Shown here: positions 11,703 through 24,406 of the stretch, piece by piece
How positions within the stretch are numbered: position 1 is the stretch's first letter
Layout: the number at the start of each line of letters is the position of its first letter
Source of the DNA: Coffea arabica
Lineage: Eukaryota; Streptophyta; Magnoliopsida; Gentianales; Rubiaceae
Length of the DNA stretch: 64,000 nt
Reading direction: 5' to 3'
Assembly: GCF_036785885.1 (NCBI RefSeq)
Contig: NC_092320.1
Coordinates: 16,927,557-16,991,556, forward strand
Notes under the pieces: model-generated
What the model saw: the letters and a program-made list of their open reading frames with translations, nothing else
What the model was told of the DNA's origin: nothing
Database searches by the model: none
Translations under genes and position numbers: made by a program

Positions 11703-13494
11703 TGATAAGTGACTAATTTACGTAATAATTGTATGATATTTTATATTATTTTTAGTCACTTTTGTTATATTATTGGAAGAAAATGAATTATTTTGGCTAT
11801 AATTGGTGAATAAATGTTTTTAAGTAATTAAATGAGGTTTTTATCACTTTTTACTTGGATTTTGTGTATTTTGACAGTTTTGACATATTTTCGTATTTCG
11901 GCTATAACTTGAGCTACAGGGATCGGATTAAGATGATTCTTGAACCAATTTGAAGATAAGAGATATATCTACAACTTTGATGAAGACATCTAAATCCAGT
12001 TTGAAGGTTTTCCAGGTCAAAATGCTGAATTACAATAGCAAATTTCTACTGGTCGAAACTGAAACAGGGCAATGAGCAGTTAAGGGTATTTCAGTCATAT
12101 CTCAGCCTACACAGATCCAAATGAGGTGATTCTTGATGCATTGGAAAGATAACTCAAAAGGCTACAACTTTCATGTTTTAGACATGAGCTGGTTCAGCCT
12201 CTAACATCAAGAAAAGATCGGTTGAACTTGAGCCAAAAACAGAGCAAGTGATCCACACTCGGATCCACTATTCATCCGAACCCTCGGATGTTTCTGGGTA
12301 AGTGGATCCGAGGCACTGTAGCAGCTCGGATCACTGGTCAGAAAAGGCTGCTTTATACGCGTAAAACTCAATTTCACCTCCACCAACTCACATGGGATGC
12401 TAGACATGTGAGAAACATTCCCAGCTGTAAAAGGGAGATGTAATCCTCATTTCTTGACCACCTTTCATCATTAAATAGCCAAATTCATTGCAACAAGAGG
12501 GAGATGGGAGTAGAGAGAGCAGAGATTGGAGTTCATAGCAGAAAAATAGAGTGAGCTACGGGAGAAAGCTTGAAGCTGCAGAAATGTAGCTCTTTCATCT
12601 TCCTAGTATTAGTTTAGCTTAGTATAGAGTAGTGTAGCTTTTCCATTCTTGTTTATTATCTAGATTAGGATGAAGATGGAGGATGAAGAAGGCAAGGAAG
12701 AAAGCTCATGTGACAAGGGTTGTATTTCTTCCAAACTCTTTATCTTTTGTATTTAATTCCAAGTTTAGTTAATATACAAGTTCTGGATTTTGTGTTCATT
12801 ATGTGTATCTAAAGTTTAAGCCTTGGGTTTGGTTGAACTTTCTATAATTGTTAGTGTTTATTATTTGGTTATTTGACTGCTATGATTTAAGCAAGTTATT
12901 TGGCACTTTGGCTCTTTAAATCATGATTAATCTGGTACCATTAATTGTGATTATCTAAGGTGTTGTTTCTGCAATGAAATTTGAGATTTAACACTAGTTC
13001 AAGAAGTGCTAAACATAGGGAGTACACTCACGAAAGTAGAGGTGCACTTATGTGGTTTTTAGTGATTCATATCATGTAATTTCATTGAAGAAATGAACTT
13101 GTAGCTAATTTCATAACCATGAAAATAGGTATGGATTAGTTATGAGTATAGTTGATTCACTACGAAAGTAGGTTTCACATGCATAAGGAAATTACACCAT
13201 AATTAGCCTAGATGTAGTATTCAATGATCCAAATATAGCACTTGCATGAGTAGTTAGGGATACCACAACCTAAGGAGCTTTTATTTGTTATTTTGTATAA
13301 TTTCAGTAGGTTAAATTTCTTATAATTCATTGATAGTCTAAATAATAGAGAAGCTTTAGTAATACCGGTAATTGTTCACTCTTCCTTGTGGGATCGACCC
13401 GATATATACCCTAAACTACTAGTTGACCTGTATACTTGCAGTGAACGGGTGTAATTCGGTTTTTTTAACTTGTACGTATGTAAAATACCCGTCA
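11703..13494 (+). repeat. 3' LTR of element C
   Basis: It matches the 5' LTR with scattered substitutions. It ends CCCGTCA followed by the CTTGT duplication. Confidence 0.92.
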
Positions 13495-14489
13495 CTTGTC
13501 ACATGAGCTTTCTTCCTTGCCTTCTTCATCCTCCATCTTCATCCTAATCTAGATAATAAACAAGAATGGATGAACTATACTACTCTATACTAAGCTAAAC
13601 TAATACAAGGAAGATGAAAGAGCTACATTTCTGCAGACTCCAAGCTTCTCCCGTATGTCTCTCTATATCTTACTCTATCATCCCTTTTCTCCATTTTGCA
13701 ATGAATTTGGCTATTTATTGATGAAAGGTTGGTCAAGAAATGATGTTTTCAACTCCCTTTTACAGCTGGGAATGTTTCTCACATGTCTAGCATCACATGT
13801 GAGTTGGTGGAGGTGAAATTGAGTTTTACGCGTATAAAGCAGCCTTTTCTGACCAGTGATCCGAGCTTCTACAGTGCCTCGGATCCACTTACCCAGAAAC
13901 AACCGAGGGTTCGGATGAATAGTGGATCCGAGTGTGGATCACTTGCTCTGTTTTTGGCCCAATTTCAACCGATCTTTTCTGATGTTAGAGGCTGAACCAG
14001 CTCATGTCTAAAACACGAAAGTTGTAGCCTTTTGAGTTATCTTTCCAATGCATCAAGAATCACCTCATTTGGATCTGTGTAGGCTGAGATATGATGGAAA
14101 TACCCTTGCCTGCTCCATGCCTTGTTCCAGTTTCGACCAATAGCAATTGACTCTGTACTTCGGCTTTTTGACCTGGAAAACCTTCAAACTGGATTCAGAT
14201 GTCTTCACCAAAGTTGTTGATCTATCTCTTATCTTCAAATGGGTTCAAGAATCATCCAAATCCGATCATTGTAACTCAAGTTATAGCCGAAATACGAAAA
14301 TGTGTCAAAACTGTCAAAATACACAAAATCCAAGTAAAAAGTGATAAAAATCTCATTTAATTGAACAAAAGCATTTTATACCAATTATAGCCAAAATGAA
14401 TCATTTTCTTCCAATAATATACTCAAAGTGACTAAAAATAATATAAAATATCATACAATTATTACGTAAATTAGTCACTTATCAGTGGT

Positions 14490-15696
14490 TTTCTATAAAT
14501 GGAAATATATTGTAGCATATACCACTTATGCATTGAAGGAATTTGTAGTTTGAATCGTAGCAATTGAGTACCTATTGCTTTTTAGTTTTTTAAGTACCTA
14601 TTATTTATTTCATTACAAAGTTTAAATATTTACATCCAGATAGAGTAATGCTAATGACACTTCAATTATTGTTAACGACACTAAGTTTACCTTTATAAAA
14701 GTTGGTCAAGAAAATGAAGTGTCAATGACAACAATTGTTAAACTAAAACAATTTTCTTTCTTTTGGGAAAATCAAACTACTTTCCCAAGTATATATTTCA
14801 CTTTTATGTTTTAAAAAATCTCAATCTGTTAATTAAATTCACAATGTTGCTATTATAAAAAATATTCCTTCTCAAATTAACATGAATGAGTAGATGTAAG
14901 ATATAAATGTGGTAAAATATCGCTCATACACATGTCATGGATTTTTTAAATTTTCAACAAACAATGATTTTGTTGTTAAAATTATAACATGGTAATCTGT
15001 TGTGGTAATTATTTTAGGATTCTTTTGTACATGAAATGAATTTAATTTAAATTACACAATAGATTATATGGACATGTGAATTTTTTTATTGGTTGAGGTA
15101 ATTAATATCTTTTTATTGAACCGTTAGTGGTGATTGCTAGTCAAGGGTGAAACTACAATAAAAAATAAAGTTAGTGAGAAAAGTGCAAATGGCTATGGGT
15201 TTTAGTGCTTAAAACAAAAAAAAAAGGATAAAATTTTTCTTTTTGAGTTATAAAGTGTCCTTCCATGTGATAGAACTCTCTATTAAAATTTGAAACGGTT
15301 AAGAATTTGCAAAATTTTTTACTTTTTAATAGTAAGTTTAACTTAAAGAAAAATAAATTTTATCAACTAGCAAATTTACTGAAATTGTAAATTTCCTATA
15401 TGACTAAAACTTACTGTTTTAGGGGATGTGCTTACCAATTTTCTTAATAAACTAACCAACACTAATATTGATTATTTAATACGATATTGGAAAAAATGCT
15501 AAAAAACTAATCTTTTGCCAAAGTTAATGGAATCCGGCAGTAGTGCATTACCCCATTGTTGTTACTATGACTTGCAATACCGTAGCATTGTCCTTTAATA
15601 GGGACATGCTGGGAGATGAATGGGTCGGATAGTAAGAAGGGGTGAATGTAAGTAAGAGAAATCTCCTATTTATATTTAAGAAAAAAAGTTCACAGT
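14490..15696. other. Intergenic DNA of unit 1 between the LTR blocks
   Basis: Low-complexity AT-rich DNA shared with units 2 (39245-39349 plus 41153-42263) and 3. The AGTAC target site of solo LTR F, near 14596-14600, is still empty here. No gene seen. Confidence 0.6.
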
Positions 15697-15701
15697 ATAA
15701 T

Positions 15702-17391
15702 TGACGGGATTTTTATATCAATGCAAGTTTAGTTCCGATTTTACACCCGTTGGACTGCAAGTATACAGGTCGCAATTGTAGTACAAGATGTGTATCGAGT
15801 CGATCCCACGAGGAGCAATTTAACCAATTACTAAGCCCTTGTTCTCTCTATTATTTAGACTTACAATTAAATTGAGCAGAGAAAGTCTAATGCGGTAATC
15901 TACAAATCTGATATACAAATCTAGTTTAACAAATGCTGAATGCAAATAGAGAAATTTCACTTAAGGAAGATTCTAGGGATGTAGATTCCACTTATGGCAT
16001 AAACAACGCAAATGAATGGATTTACTTCTTGATATTATTCTTGTTTAACCAGAGATTCATTTCCAAAATTTCCAAGTCTCATTTTCATGATGAAATGGCC
16101 TAAAGCAATATAGATTTCCCTATTTTCATGGTGAAATACTACTACTACTCTGTTTTATTTCATGAAATGCTAAGTAATCCACCTAAGTGTATCTCTATTT
16201 TCATGAACATACAACTCAAGCTCTACTCATGTGTTTCCATTGTTATTACCAATTCTCATTGAACAATAACAACTATAACCAAACTATTGGTGATCAATCA
16301 ATAGCAAGTAATCACAGCTACACAAGTAGACAAGTTAATACAAGATATAACAAGTGTAAATCACATTCAATTTATACTATTTAGCCATAAGTTTCATCTA
16401 CTCCCTAGATGAAGAAAGTTAGCTACTCATGTATGATTCAACAATCAGAATCACAAGTTTATTGCTGCAAAACATCATACAGTACAAGTATAAGAAAGAT
16501 AAAAGAAAGCTTAGCCAACTGAAGGTGAAGCTCTCTAATTCCTGCTATGCTCTTGCACAATCTGATTACAAGTGAAAAACTCCAAAGACAAAATGCTTCT
16601 CCCAAGACTCCTAACTAGAGAGAAACTTGTTACAAAATGAAAAACTAGCTACATATGGTAATGCCAGGCTTCTCCCCTGCTTTCTGCATAAAAATGTGGT
16701 AAAAATTCCATTCCTCTCACTTCATAATTTCCTCCACTCAGATTTTGTAAAAGAAGTCAAAGATATGATGTTTCCTTTTGCCCACACTCATTTGGTCTTC
16801 TCTTTTGTTGTAGAAGCATGTGCCACCGATTTCTGTCCCTCAAAATAGCTGGAAAAGTTGTGAGAAAGGTAAAGAAAAACGGCTGTGCCACTTGCTGAAG
16901 AGAGAGACAGATCCGAGTCTCGGATCCGAGGGCTGAAAAATGGATCCGAGCTCGGATCATAGGATCCGAGGACTTCCCATGATGGATTCGAGGTCGGATC
17001 GTCCTGACCTCGGATACACTCCGCCAGAAGTACAGACGAGGGGTCGGATCCCTCTTGTACACACGGATCCGACCTCGGATCCGTGTTGAGCACTTTTCCA
17101 GTTTTTCACTTCTTCCCTTTTCCTACATTTTTGCTCCCAATTTCTTGTGTACTTTGTCCTCTAGATGACCCTGACATTTCTTTCAACTTGTGCATGAATT
17201 TCATACATCAATTACCTTCACAATTTCACAAAATTAACGCATTAATCCACTCATTTATCAATTTCTGAACCCTTAAACAATATTTAAGCAATTATCACCA
17301 AAAGAGTTCAAATATGGCTTTAATCTTCTCAAAACATACAAAAAATTCATGCCAAATTCGTACAAAATGTACGTTAAATATTCACTCATCA
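15702..17391 (-). mobile_element. Solo LTR 'D' of a second LTR family
   Basis: A 1.69-kb LTR in reverse orientation runs from TGACGGG to TCATCA and is flanked by ATAAT (15697-15701 and 17392-17396). It shares end sequences and a GTCGATCCCAC block with LTR A but little else, so it is a sister family. A close relative stands alone at 37551-39239. Positions 16910-17085 carry a dense cluster of GGATCCGAG palindromes. Confidence 0.88.
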
Positions 17392-17396
17392 ATAAT

Positions 17397-19220
17397 TGAC
17401 GTGCGCAGGGTATACATATCAATTTAACCTCATTCTAATCAAGTTTTACATTTATAAACTCCTAACACCCCACACGCGATTTATCGCAAGTATACGAATC
17501 GTGAGCGAGTATAGGGTATTAAGGGTCGATCCCACAAGGAAGATTGCAATTACCGGTACTACTAAATCTTCTCTATTATTTAGACTATCAATAAATTATA
17601 ACAAATTTAACCTACTGAAATTATACAAAATGATAGCAAATGAAAGCTCCTTAGGTTGTGGTATCCCTAACTACTCATGCAAGTGCTATATTTGGATCAT
17701 TGAGTGCTACATCTAGGCTAATTATAGTGTAATTTCCTTAAACATGTGAAACCTACTTTCGTAGTGAATCAACTATACTCATAACTAATCCATACCTATT
17801 TTCATGGTTATGAAATTAGCTACAAGTTCATTTCTTCAATGAAATTACATGAAATGAATCACTAAAAACCACATAAGTGCACCTCTACTTTCGTGAGTGT
17901 ACTCCCTATGTTTAGCACCTCTTGAACTAGTGTTAAATCTCAATTTTCATTGCAGAAACAACACCTTAGATAATCACAATCAATGGTACCAGATTAATCA
18001 TGATTTAAAGAGCCAAAGTGCTAAATAACTTGCTTAAATCATAGCAGTCAAATAACCAAAGAATAAACACTCACAATCATAGAAAGTTCAACCAAACCCA
18101 AGGTATAAACTTTAAAGACACATATTAAACACAAAATCCAGAACTTGTATATTAGCTAAACTTGGAATCAAGTACAAAAGATAAAGAGTTTGGAAGGAAT
18201 ACAACCCTTGTCACATGAGCTTTCTTCCTTGCCTTCTTCATCCTCCATCTTCATCCTAATCTAGATAATAAACAAGAATGGAAAAGCTACACTACTTTAT
18301 ACTAAGCTAAACTAACACTAGGAAGATGAAAGAGCTACATTTCTGCAGCTTCAAGCTTTCTCCCGTAGCTCACTCTATCTCTTACTCTATCATCCCCCCT
18401 CTTCCTTTTGCAATGAATTTGGCTATTTAATGATGAAAGGTTGGTCAAGAAATGATGTTTTCAACTCCCTTTTACAGCTGGGAATGTTTCTCACATGTCT
18501 AGCATCACATGTGAGTTGGTGGAGGTGAAATTGAGTTTTACGCGTATAAAGCAGCCTTTTCTGACCAGTGATCCGAGCTGCTACAGTGCCTCGGATCCGT
18601 ATGGATCCGAGCTCGGATCCACTAACCCAGAAACAGCCGAGGGTTCGGATGAATAGTGGATCCGAGTGTGGATCACTTGCTCTGTTTTTGGCCCAACTTC
18701 AACCGATCTTTTCTTGATGTTAGAGGCTGAACCAGCTCATGTCTAAAACATGAAAGTTGTAGCCTTTTGAGTTATCTTTCCAATGCATCAAGAATCACCT
18801 CATTTGGATCTGTGTAGGCTGAGATATGACTGAAATACCCTTGACTGCTCATTGCCCTGTTTCAGTTTCGACCAGTAGAAATTTGCTATTGTAATTCAGC
18901 ATTTTGACCTGGAAAACCTTCAAACTGGATTTAGATGTCTTCACCAAAGTTGTAGATCTATCTCTTATCTTCAAATTGGTTCAAGAATCATCTTAAGCCG
19001 ATCACTGTAGCTCAAGTTATAGCCGAAATACAAAAATGTGTCAAAACTGTCAAAATACACAAAATCCAAGTAAAAAGTGATAAAAACCTCATTTAATTGA
19101 ACAAAAGCATTTTATACCAATTATAGCCAAAATGAATCATTTTCTTCCAATAATATACTCAAAGTGACTAAAAATAATATAAAATATCATACAATTATTA
19201 CGTAAATTAGTCACTTATCA
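17397..19220 (-). repeat. 3' LTR of element E (left on the plus strand)
   Basis: It runs TGACGTGCGCAGGG...CTTATCA and is followed by the complement of the polypurine tract. It is nearly identical to 22577-24401. Confidence 0.92.
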
Positions 19221-21226
19221 AACTCCCCCACACTTAAATCATTGCTTGTCCTCAAGCAATTCACACATAATCAAATGCAATGATTCAAGAGGTGAAACAA
19301 TATATGCACTTTTGTCAAATTTAATTCCTCATGACCTGAAAAATAATCATCATACAATTGTTCAAATTACATTAAATACTCATAATATCAAGTAAAGGAA
19401 AGATAATTATACCTTAATTCAACACGTTAAACGTACTCTCTTACCCTAACCTAATTTCACAAATAAGCAAATCACATAGTCGATTTATAGCCTTCCTCCT
19501 CCTATAATCATCTTTTTCTCAAAATTTTACATCTAAGAGGGATTTATTCATACTAATTTTACTTAATTAGTGAGAATGCCTTTTTACGCGAAAATCGACA
19601 CTTTTAGGTGAAAATTCCCGATTATTCAACATTTCACTTATTGAAGTTGCAATGCATACTCTTAATTCAAGTACCTTTTTACGCGAAAATCGACATTTGT
19701 AGATGCCAACCCCCGGTTACTCGGTACAAAAATCATTGGAGTAGAATAATTTTTTCTTTTTTTTTCTTTTTTTTTCCTTTTTTTTTTTTTTTTTTTAGAA
19801 ATAAAGGACAATAAATAAATATTCCCTCTCAGAAAATATATAAGACTAATCAAAGGAGGAGTATAACCTTTTATCAACTATGTCAATCACTTACTTATAA
19901 AATTAAGTAAAGAGAAGAAATTTCATTAAACATGTAAAATTATAGGCATAATTTTCCTCACTTTATCCAATATACTTTCTAAAATGTAAAAATCCTAATT
20001 GCATAATAACCATTTTCAAGTTAAATGAGGACTAAACTTTCCAAAATATATATAAAGTTTCAACAATTGGAAGAATTAAACACTTAAGGTTGGAATACTT
20101 TGACCCTTTTTGAAATAAAAATGAAAAAATGGAAGAACTTTTGGGCCATAGCGAAATATTGGACAAGATGTTAGAAAAATTTTGACGGAGTTTCCCCATA
20201 TAAATGGAAGAAAACTCCCTGCCAACAAACCTAATTTCAATCAAATTATCCACATGGCAAATAATTCAAACACAATTCCAACATTTCTAAGCATTTAAAT
20301 CCACAAAATATCATCACCTAGCAAGTAAATGTAAGTTCAATACTTTCCTCCCCCACACTTAAACTTCACATTGTCCTCAATGTGAGAAAGGAAAAATAAC
20401 GAAAATAAGAGAAAGTAATACTCCCCTAATGAACTTGCGCGATCCGAATCCATGGCAATGTGATGAATTTCCAACTTTACTTGAAAGAATGGAGACTTCA
20501 ATTAATGCACCTTGAAAAAAAAAAACAAAAATACAATTCTTAAGAATAAAAGCTTGCAACCTACAAGAAGAAAAGTGGAGTTGAAGGAGGAAAAAGAGGG
20601 AAGAATGAGGAAAAGTGGTCCGAGGCTTCGTTTGGAAAGGATCCGAGGTCGTTTTTGAAAGGATCCGAGGTCGGATCATGATAAGTAAGCTCGGATCAAG
20701 AAGCTCGAATTTTTTCTGATTGCAGAAGTGGATCCGAGGCCTTGGATCCATATGGATCCGAGCTCGGATCCGTGGCTCGAAGTTTTCTCTGATTGCAGAA
20801 GTGGATCCGAGGCCTTGGATCCATATGGATCCGAGGCCTTGGATCCATTAAATCTGCACTTATTGCAGAATTTTTGCAATTTTCAGTTTGAGCTCAATTC
20901 TTCAAAATACACCCTAAATCATTTCTATGTCAAAATAAACCATTCACGCACATGTAAAATGATCTAAACATGCATTCTAAACCTCTTTAATGCATCAAAA
21001 ATCATAATTACTGAATTTGAGGTATTGAGATCTTTGATCAAACTTCTCCTTTTTCACCTCATTTGGTCACTTTTTCAAAACCTACAAATGAAAAACAACA
21101 AAATTACTCAAACTTATACTTTAAACATAAAATCACTCCAAAGTAAAATGAACTTAAACAAACATTGGGTTGCCTCCCAATAAGCGCTTCTTTAAAGTCA
21201 ATAGCTTGACTATATCCCCTCATTTT
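19221..21226 (-). other. Non-coding internal region of element E
   Basis: No credible ORF. On the minus strand it holds the same landmarks as element C: the polypurine tract at the left edge, paired 50-bp repeats near 19577-19625 and 19671-19725, a T-rich run at 19750-19796, an internal PPT-like motif at 20347-20384, and GGATCCGAG palindromes at 20640-20850. Confidence 0.7.
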
Positions 21227-22384
21227 TCAAGGAGGCTTAGTTAACGAATAATCCACCATTTTAAGCCTTGGTGGATCATTGTAAGGTGACTTAATAGAAA
21301 AAGCCACATGATCTAATGATCTGAGAGATGGAAGTGACTTACATATTCCAAGTGTTTCATAGATATTACCTTGAATATGCACCACTTGAGAACTTACCAA
21401 AGGAAATGTCATGAGAGTATCTTGGGGAGCAATACCCTTAGAACCTATACTTTCAATGCACTCCTCAAGAGGGGTGAAAAATGAGTCATTAAAACTCACC
21501 TCTTGAGGTTCAAAGTTAGTTCCAAAGATATTATCATGTGAAATGGACATTTGCTCATTGAAACACAATTGAGATTCATCATTTTCATCAAAATGCAATC
21601 CATTTTCACATACAACATTCCTACCATTCATGCTAGGATCATTTTGCAATTTATTAGAAGAAATAACTTCACACAATGCACTCAATTGCTCATGTATTCG
21701 ACCAAAGTGAGAAGCTAATTCATCTATTCTTTCCTCAATCCTATCAAAACGATCGGAAGTTGCATTTGCTAGCTTTTCTAATGCTAAATCAAATTGATTA
21801 GAAAAATTTTCTACAGCTAGCTCCCAAGATGCATTAGAATCATTAGCTAATGGTTCACTTTCTAACTCCCAAGGCAGAGGTGCATTAGCTAACTTCTCTA
21901 TTGCCAACTCCCAAGATGGTTTTGATTCATATTAGACACTTTTAGGTTGGTAATCATAAAAACATGAATAATCACTATAAGTACATTGATCATCCCAACC
22001 ATAAGCAGGAGAATTGCTCCAATTAGCACTATATTGATCAAAACAAGGATTGTAATGCTCTAATTCATCATAATAATCCACATTTTGTGCTTGCATACAT
22101 GTATTAGTAGCATGATAACCTCCACACAAGTCACAAATCATATGATAAGAATTAAAAGTATTAACATTCCTCCCTTGCTCAATTTCATGCATAATTGTGT
22201 CCATTTGAACTTGTAACATGATTACATCAAATTTTGCCTTTAAGCACTTCAAACCATTTTCAAAAGACATACCTTCAGTAATTTCTTGGTTACCTCTGTT
22301 GAAGGAGCTTTGCACTTGGTAACCATCCATTACCAATCTTCCACTTCTCAAGCATTGTCCTCCAAATTGACCTACCCTCCTCAT
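21227..22384 (-). pseudogene. Gag-like ORF of element E, interrupted by one nonsense codon
   Basis: It spans 1158 bp, the same length as the element C ORF, and is collinear with it from MRRVG to the C-terminal LTKPP. The knuckle is kept (CDLCGGYHATNTC). A single in-frame stop (TAA at 21934-21932, where element C has CAA) splits it into 150 codons and the remainder. Nothing else breaks the frame, so the stop is recent. The element's copying evidently did not depend on an intact protein from this copy, or the stop arose after insertion. Confidence 0.75.
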
Positions 22385-22553
22385 TACCTAAAATTGCTTT
22401 TAAACAACTTAAAAGCAAGATTAGTAAGAAGAATAGGTGATAAAACACATACACATATAAAATACTAAAATAACAGAAAATAACATCCACATTATAACTA
22501 ATATTATGTCTAAACTAATAAAGTTGCTCTTCACACCGATATTGCCAAATCTT

Positions 22554-22570
22554 CCCCGGCAACGGCGCCA
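22554..22570 (-). other. Primer-binding site of element E, tRNA-Asp type
   Basis: The plus strand reads CCCCGGCAACGGCGCCA, the exact 3' end of plant tRNA-Asp. On the element strand it is therefore the complementary primer-binding site, six bases from its 5' LTR. There is no surrounding cloverleaf, so it is not a tRNA gene. Confidence 0.88.
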
Positions 22571-22576
22571 AAAACT

Positions 22577-24401
22577 TGACGTGCGCAGGGTATACATATC
22601 AATTTAACCTCATTCTAATCAAGTTTTACATTTATAAACTCCTAAACACCCCACACGCGATTTATCGCAAGTATACGAATCGTGAGCGAGTATAGGGTAT
22701 TAAGGGTCGATCCCACAAGGAAGATTGCAATTACCGGTACTACTAAAGCTTCTCTATTATTTAGACTATCAATAAATTATAACAAATTTAACCTACTGAA
22801 ATTATACAAAATGATAGCAAATGAAAGCTCCTTAGGTTGTGGTATCCCTAACTACTCATGCAAGTGCTATATTTGGATCATTGAGTGCTACATCTAGGCT
22901 AATTATAGTGTAATTTCCTTAAACATGTGGAACCTACTTTCGTAGTGAATCAACTATACTCATAACTAATCCATACCTATTTTCATGGTTATGAAATTAG
23001 CTACAAGTTCATTTTTTCAATGAAATTACATGAAATGAATCACTAAAAACCACATAAGTGCACCTCTACTTTCGTGAGTGTACTCCCTATGTTTAGCACC
23101 TCTTGAACTAGTGTTAAATCTCAATTTTCATTGCAGAAACAACACCTTAGATAATCACAATCAATGGTACCAGATTAATCATGATTTAAAGAGCCAAAGT
23201 GCTAAATAACTTGCTTAAATCATAGCAGTCAAATAACCAAAGAATAAACACTCACAATCATAGAAAGTTCAACCAAACCCAAGGTATAAACTTTAAAGAC
23301 ACATATTAAACACAAAATCCAGAACTTGTATATTAGCTAAACTTGGAATCAAGTACAAAAGATAAAGAGTTTGGAAGGAATACAACCCTTGTCACATGAG
23401 CTTTCTTCCTTGCCTTCTTCATCCTCCATCTTCATCCTAATCTAGATAATAAACAAGAATGGAAAAGCTACACTACTTTATACTAAGCTAAACTAACACT
23501 AGGAAGATGAAAGAGCTACATTTCTGCAGCTTCAAGCTTTCTCCCGTAGCTCACTCTATCTCTTACTCTATCATCCCCCCTCTTCCTTTTGCAATGAATT
23601 TGGCTATTTAATGATGAAAGGTTGGTCAAGAAATGATGTTTTCAACTCCCTTTTACAGCTGGGAATGTTTCTCACATGTCTAGCATCACATGTGAGTTGG
23701 TGGAGGTGAAATTGAGTTTTACGCGTATAAAGCAGCCTTTTCTGACCAGTGATCCGAGCTGCTACAGTGCCTCGGATCCGTATGGATCCGAGCTCGGATC
23801 CACTAACCCAGAAACAGCCGAGGGTTCGGATGAATAGTGGATCCGAGTGTGGATCACTTGCTCTGTTTTTGGCCCAACTTCAACCGATCTTTTCTTGATG
23901 TTAGAGGCTGAACCAGCTCATGTCTAAAACATGAAAGTTGTAGCCTTTTGAGTTATCTTTCCAATGCATCAAGAATCACCTCATTTGGATCTGTGTAGGC
24001 TGAGATATGACTGAAATACCCTTGACTGCTCATTGCCCTGTTTCAGTTTCGACCAGTAGAAATTTGCTATTGTAATTCAGCATTTTGACCTGGAAAACCT
24101 TCAAACTGGATTTAGATGTCTTCACCAAAGTTGTAGATCTATCTCTTATCTTCAAATTGGTTCAAGAATCATCTTAAGCCGATCAGTGTAGCTCAAGTTA
24201 TAGCCGAAATACAAAAATGTGTCAAAACTGTCAAAATACACAAAATCCAAGTAAAAAGTGATAAAAACCTCATTTAATTGAACAAAAGCATTTTATACCA
24301 ATTATAGCCAAAATGAATCATTTTCTTCCAATAATATACTCAAAGTGACTAAAAATAATATAAAATATCATACAATTATTACGTAAATTAGTCACTTATC
24401 A
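22577..24401 (-). repeat. 5' LTR of element E (right on the plus strand)
   Basis: Partner of 17397-19220. Differences seen are single bases, for example one extra A near 22645 and a G/C change near 24186. Confidence 0.92.
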
Positions 24402-24406
24402 ATAAT

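Larger units (their letters stand above)
5362..13494 (+). mobile_element. Complete non-autonomous LTR retrotransposon 'C' (8.1 kb)
   Basis: Two direct LTRs (5362-7157 and 11703-13494), each TG...CA, flank an internal region with a tRNA-Asp primer-binding site, one zinc-knuckle ORF, long non-coding DNA and a polypurine tract. The 5-bp duplication CTTGT (5357-5361 and 13495-13499) lies in LTR A. By eye the two LTRs differ at roughly two dozen positions, so the insertion is fairly recent. There is no protease, reverse transcriptase, RNase H or integrase, so it must use enzymes supplied by an autonomous relative. The tRNA-Asp primer and knuckle type suggest the Athila/Tat side of Ty3/gypsy (inference). 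Confidence 0.92.
2700..14484 (-). mobile_element. Solo LTR 'A' split by two nested insertions
   Basis: An LTR in reverse orientation starts TGACGG at 2700 and ends TTATCA at 14484, flanked by a 5-bp duplication GTGGT (2695-2699 and 14485-14489). Its own pieces are 2700-2797, 4673-5361 and 13495-14484, about 1.77 kb. The rest is solo LTR B and complete element C. The uninterrupted empty site is seen in unit 3 near 53346-53360. No internal region of its own remains, so it is a solo LTR left by recombination of a full element. Confidence 0.9.
17397..24401 (-). mobile_element. Complete non-autonomous LTR retrotransposon 'E' (7.0 kb)
   Basis: A reverse-oriented relative of element C with LTRs at 17397-19220 and 22577-24401, PPT complement at 19221-19233, Gag-like pseudogene at 21227-22384 and an exact tRNA-Asp primer site at 22554-22570. 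The duplication ATAAT is at 17392-17396 and 24402-24406. By eye the two LTRs differ at only about five positions, so it is the younger of the two complete elements. Its interior is about 1.2 kb shorter than that of C, mainly lacking the part equivalent to about 9300-10340. No pol genes. Confidence 0.92.

Noticed and set aside
22554..22570. tRNA-Asp 3' end sequence as a possible tRNA gene
   Set aside because: Only the last 17 bases match and they sit at the fixed offset from an LTR, so it is a primer-binding site.
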